This document shows, in pieces, positions 63,231-64,000 of a DNA stretch of 64,000 nucleotides. A program made the position numbers and the translations under genes. Positions within the stretch are counted from its first letter, which is position 1. The number at the start of each line of letters is the position of its first letter. The notes under the pieces were generated by a model. The model had not been told where the DNA came from and made no database searches. It saw only the letters and a list, made by a program, of their open reading frames with translations. The DNA is taken from assembly GCF_041908905.1 (NCBI RefSeq), contig NZ_JAYREK010000020.1, positions 1-64,000 on the forward strand. Direction: 5' to 3'. This DNA comes from Zoogloea sp041908905 (GTDB taxonomy: Bacteria; Pseudomonadota; Gammaproteobacteria; Burkholderiales; Rhodocyclaceae).

Positions 63231-63536
63231 TTACTCCCCGGCCGCGAAGTTGATTTCCTGGCCCGGCTTCAGGCAGACGTACGCCTTCTTCCAGCCCTTG
63301 CGGCGGCCCATCATCTTGCCGAAGCGCTTTTCCTTGCCCTTGACGTTCGCAACCTGGACGGCCTTCACTTCAACCTTGAAGAGAAGCTCGACAGCAGCCT
63401 TGACTTCCGGCTTGGTTGCGTCGCTGGCGACACGGAACACCACCTGCTCGTTCTTGTCGGCGATGTAGGTCGCCTTCTCAGAGATCTGGGGAGCGAGCAG
63501 CACCTGCATCAGACGCTCTTCCTTGAATGCGCTCAT
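63231..63536 (-). CDS. rplW: 50S ribosomal protein L23
   Basis: L23 is the docking site for trigger factor and SRP. The 101-residue product has RLMQVLLAPQISEKATYIAD. ATG 63536 was preferred to the GTG at 63542 because GGAGGAG is well spaced. The start overlaps the rplD stop as ATGA. Confidence 0.96.
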   Translation of the reverse strand: MSAFKEERLMQVLLAPQISEKATYIADKNEQVVFRVASDATKPEVKAAVELLFKVEVKAVQVANVKGKEKRFGKMMGRRKGWKKAYVCLKPGQEINFAAGE

Positions 63537-64000
63537 TGCCACATCTCCTCCATCTTGGCGACGGCACCCTTGGTGACCAGCACCTTCGGGAAACGCACCA
63601 GGGAAACCGGATCGGTCTCGGTGACATCCAGAACGAGGACGTTCGGAAGGTTACGAGCCGACAGGTACAGGTTTTCGTCAAAGGAATCGGTGATCACCAG
63701 AACCGACTCAAGACCCATGCCCTTCAGTTTCTGGGCGAGGAGCTTGGTCTTCGGCGCTTCAACCGCAAAACCCTCGACAACCGACAGACGATCTTCACGG
63801 GCCAGCTGCGACAGGATCGCGGCAACACCGGCACGGTACATCTTGCGGTTAACCTTGTGGGAGAAGTTCTCGTCCGGCTTGTTCGGGAAAGCGCGACCGC
63901 CCCCACGCCAGATCGGGCTGGAGCCCATACCGGAACGGGCACGACCGGTACCCTTTTGACGCCACGGCTTGTGGGTCGTGTGAGAGACTTCGTCACGACC
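63533..64000 (-). CDS. rplD: 50S ribosomal protein L4, 3' part
   Basis: L4 lines the exit tunnel and in E. coli represses the S10 operon. Only the last 155 or so residues are in the window; the start is to the right of 64000. The visible part includes the tunnel-loop segment HKPWRQKGTGRARSG and the end TKGAVAKMEEMWQ. Confidence 0.95.
   Translation of the reverse strand, partial: GRDEVSHTTHKPWRQKGTGRARSGMGSSPIWRGGGRAFPNKPDENFSHKVNRKMYRAGVAAILSQLAREDRLSVVEGFAVEAPKTKLLAQKLKGMGLESVLVITDSFDENLYLSARNLPNVLVLDVTETDPVSLVRFPKVLVTKGAVAKMEEMWQ

Overview
The window is chromosomal DNA of a GC-rich betaproteobacterium, most likely of the Rhodocyclales (Azospira/Thauera/Zoogloea-like). This rests on high GC outside the ribosomal genes, a PEP-CTERM surface protein behind a sigma-54 promoter, beta-type ribosomal proteins and the rsmI-yraN-diaA-dolP and yhdP-nitrilase-tldD gene orders. 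The genus is inference. No CRISPR array, transposase, prophage, tRNA or rRNA was seen.

Layout. 1-7451: the end of a glutamate/aspartate ABC transporter operon (gltI partial, gltJ, gltK, gltL), a glutamate dehydrogenase and an AauS/AauR-like sigma-54 two-component system. 7450-7792: four 82-bp tandem units filling the gap between convergent genes. 7792-11886: rsmI diverging from yraN, an exported HIRAN protein, diaA, dolP, a Csp-type copper protein and an Hpt protein. 12064-16523: kup, a small unknown gene, gluQ and aroG. 16759-20985: an exported cyanophycinase, a FixJ-like regulator with a MASE1 kinase, and a DapB-like reductase. 21008-28557: a minus-strand operon yhdP, nitrilase, tldD, PilJ-domain protein, lipoprotein. 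28757-35858: glnE, rhlE, a small membrane protein and an FtsH paralogue. 35973-40125: a second complete gltIJKL followed by an asparaginase. 40139-43329: a Kef-type antiporter and the PEP-CTERM protein. 43765-50857: sulfate assimilation (cysB divergent from tauE/safE-like, cysI, DUF934, cysH, cysD, cysN). 51294-64000: the minus-strand S10-spc-alpha ribosomal cluster from rplD (cut by the window end) to rplQ, with secY, infA, rpmJ and rpoA.

The main observation is a long direct repeat. Bases 1 to about 2537 appear identical to 36269 to about 38805, across gltI, gltJ, gltK and the first half of gltL. The two gltL genes then diverge over their last 340 bases and the downstream genes are unrelated (glutamate dehydrogenase versus asparaginase). 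This looks like an old paralogous pair homogenised by recent gene conversion, or a recent duplication with a recombined end. It makes the 36-kb interval able to be deleted or amplified by homologous recombination.

Functionally the first half is rich in acidic amino acid and nitrogen metabolism: two uptake systems, glutamate dehydrogenase, asparaginase, cyanophycinase and glnE. The second half is housekeeping sulfur assimilation and translation.
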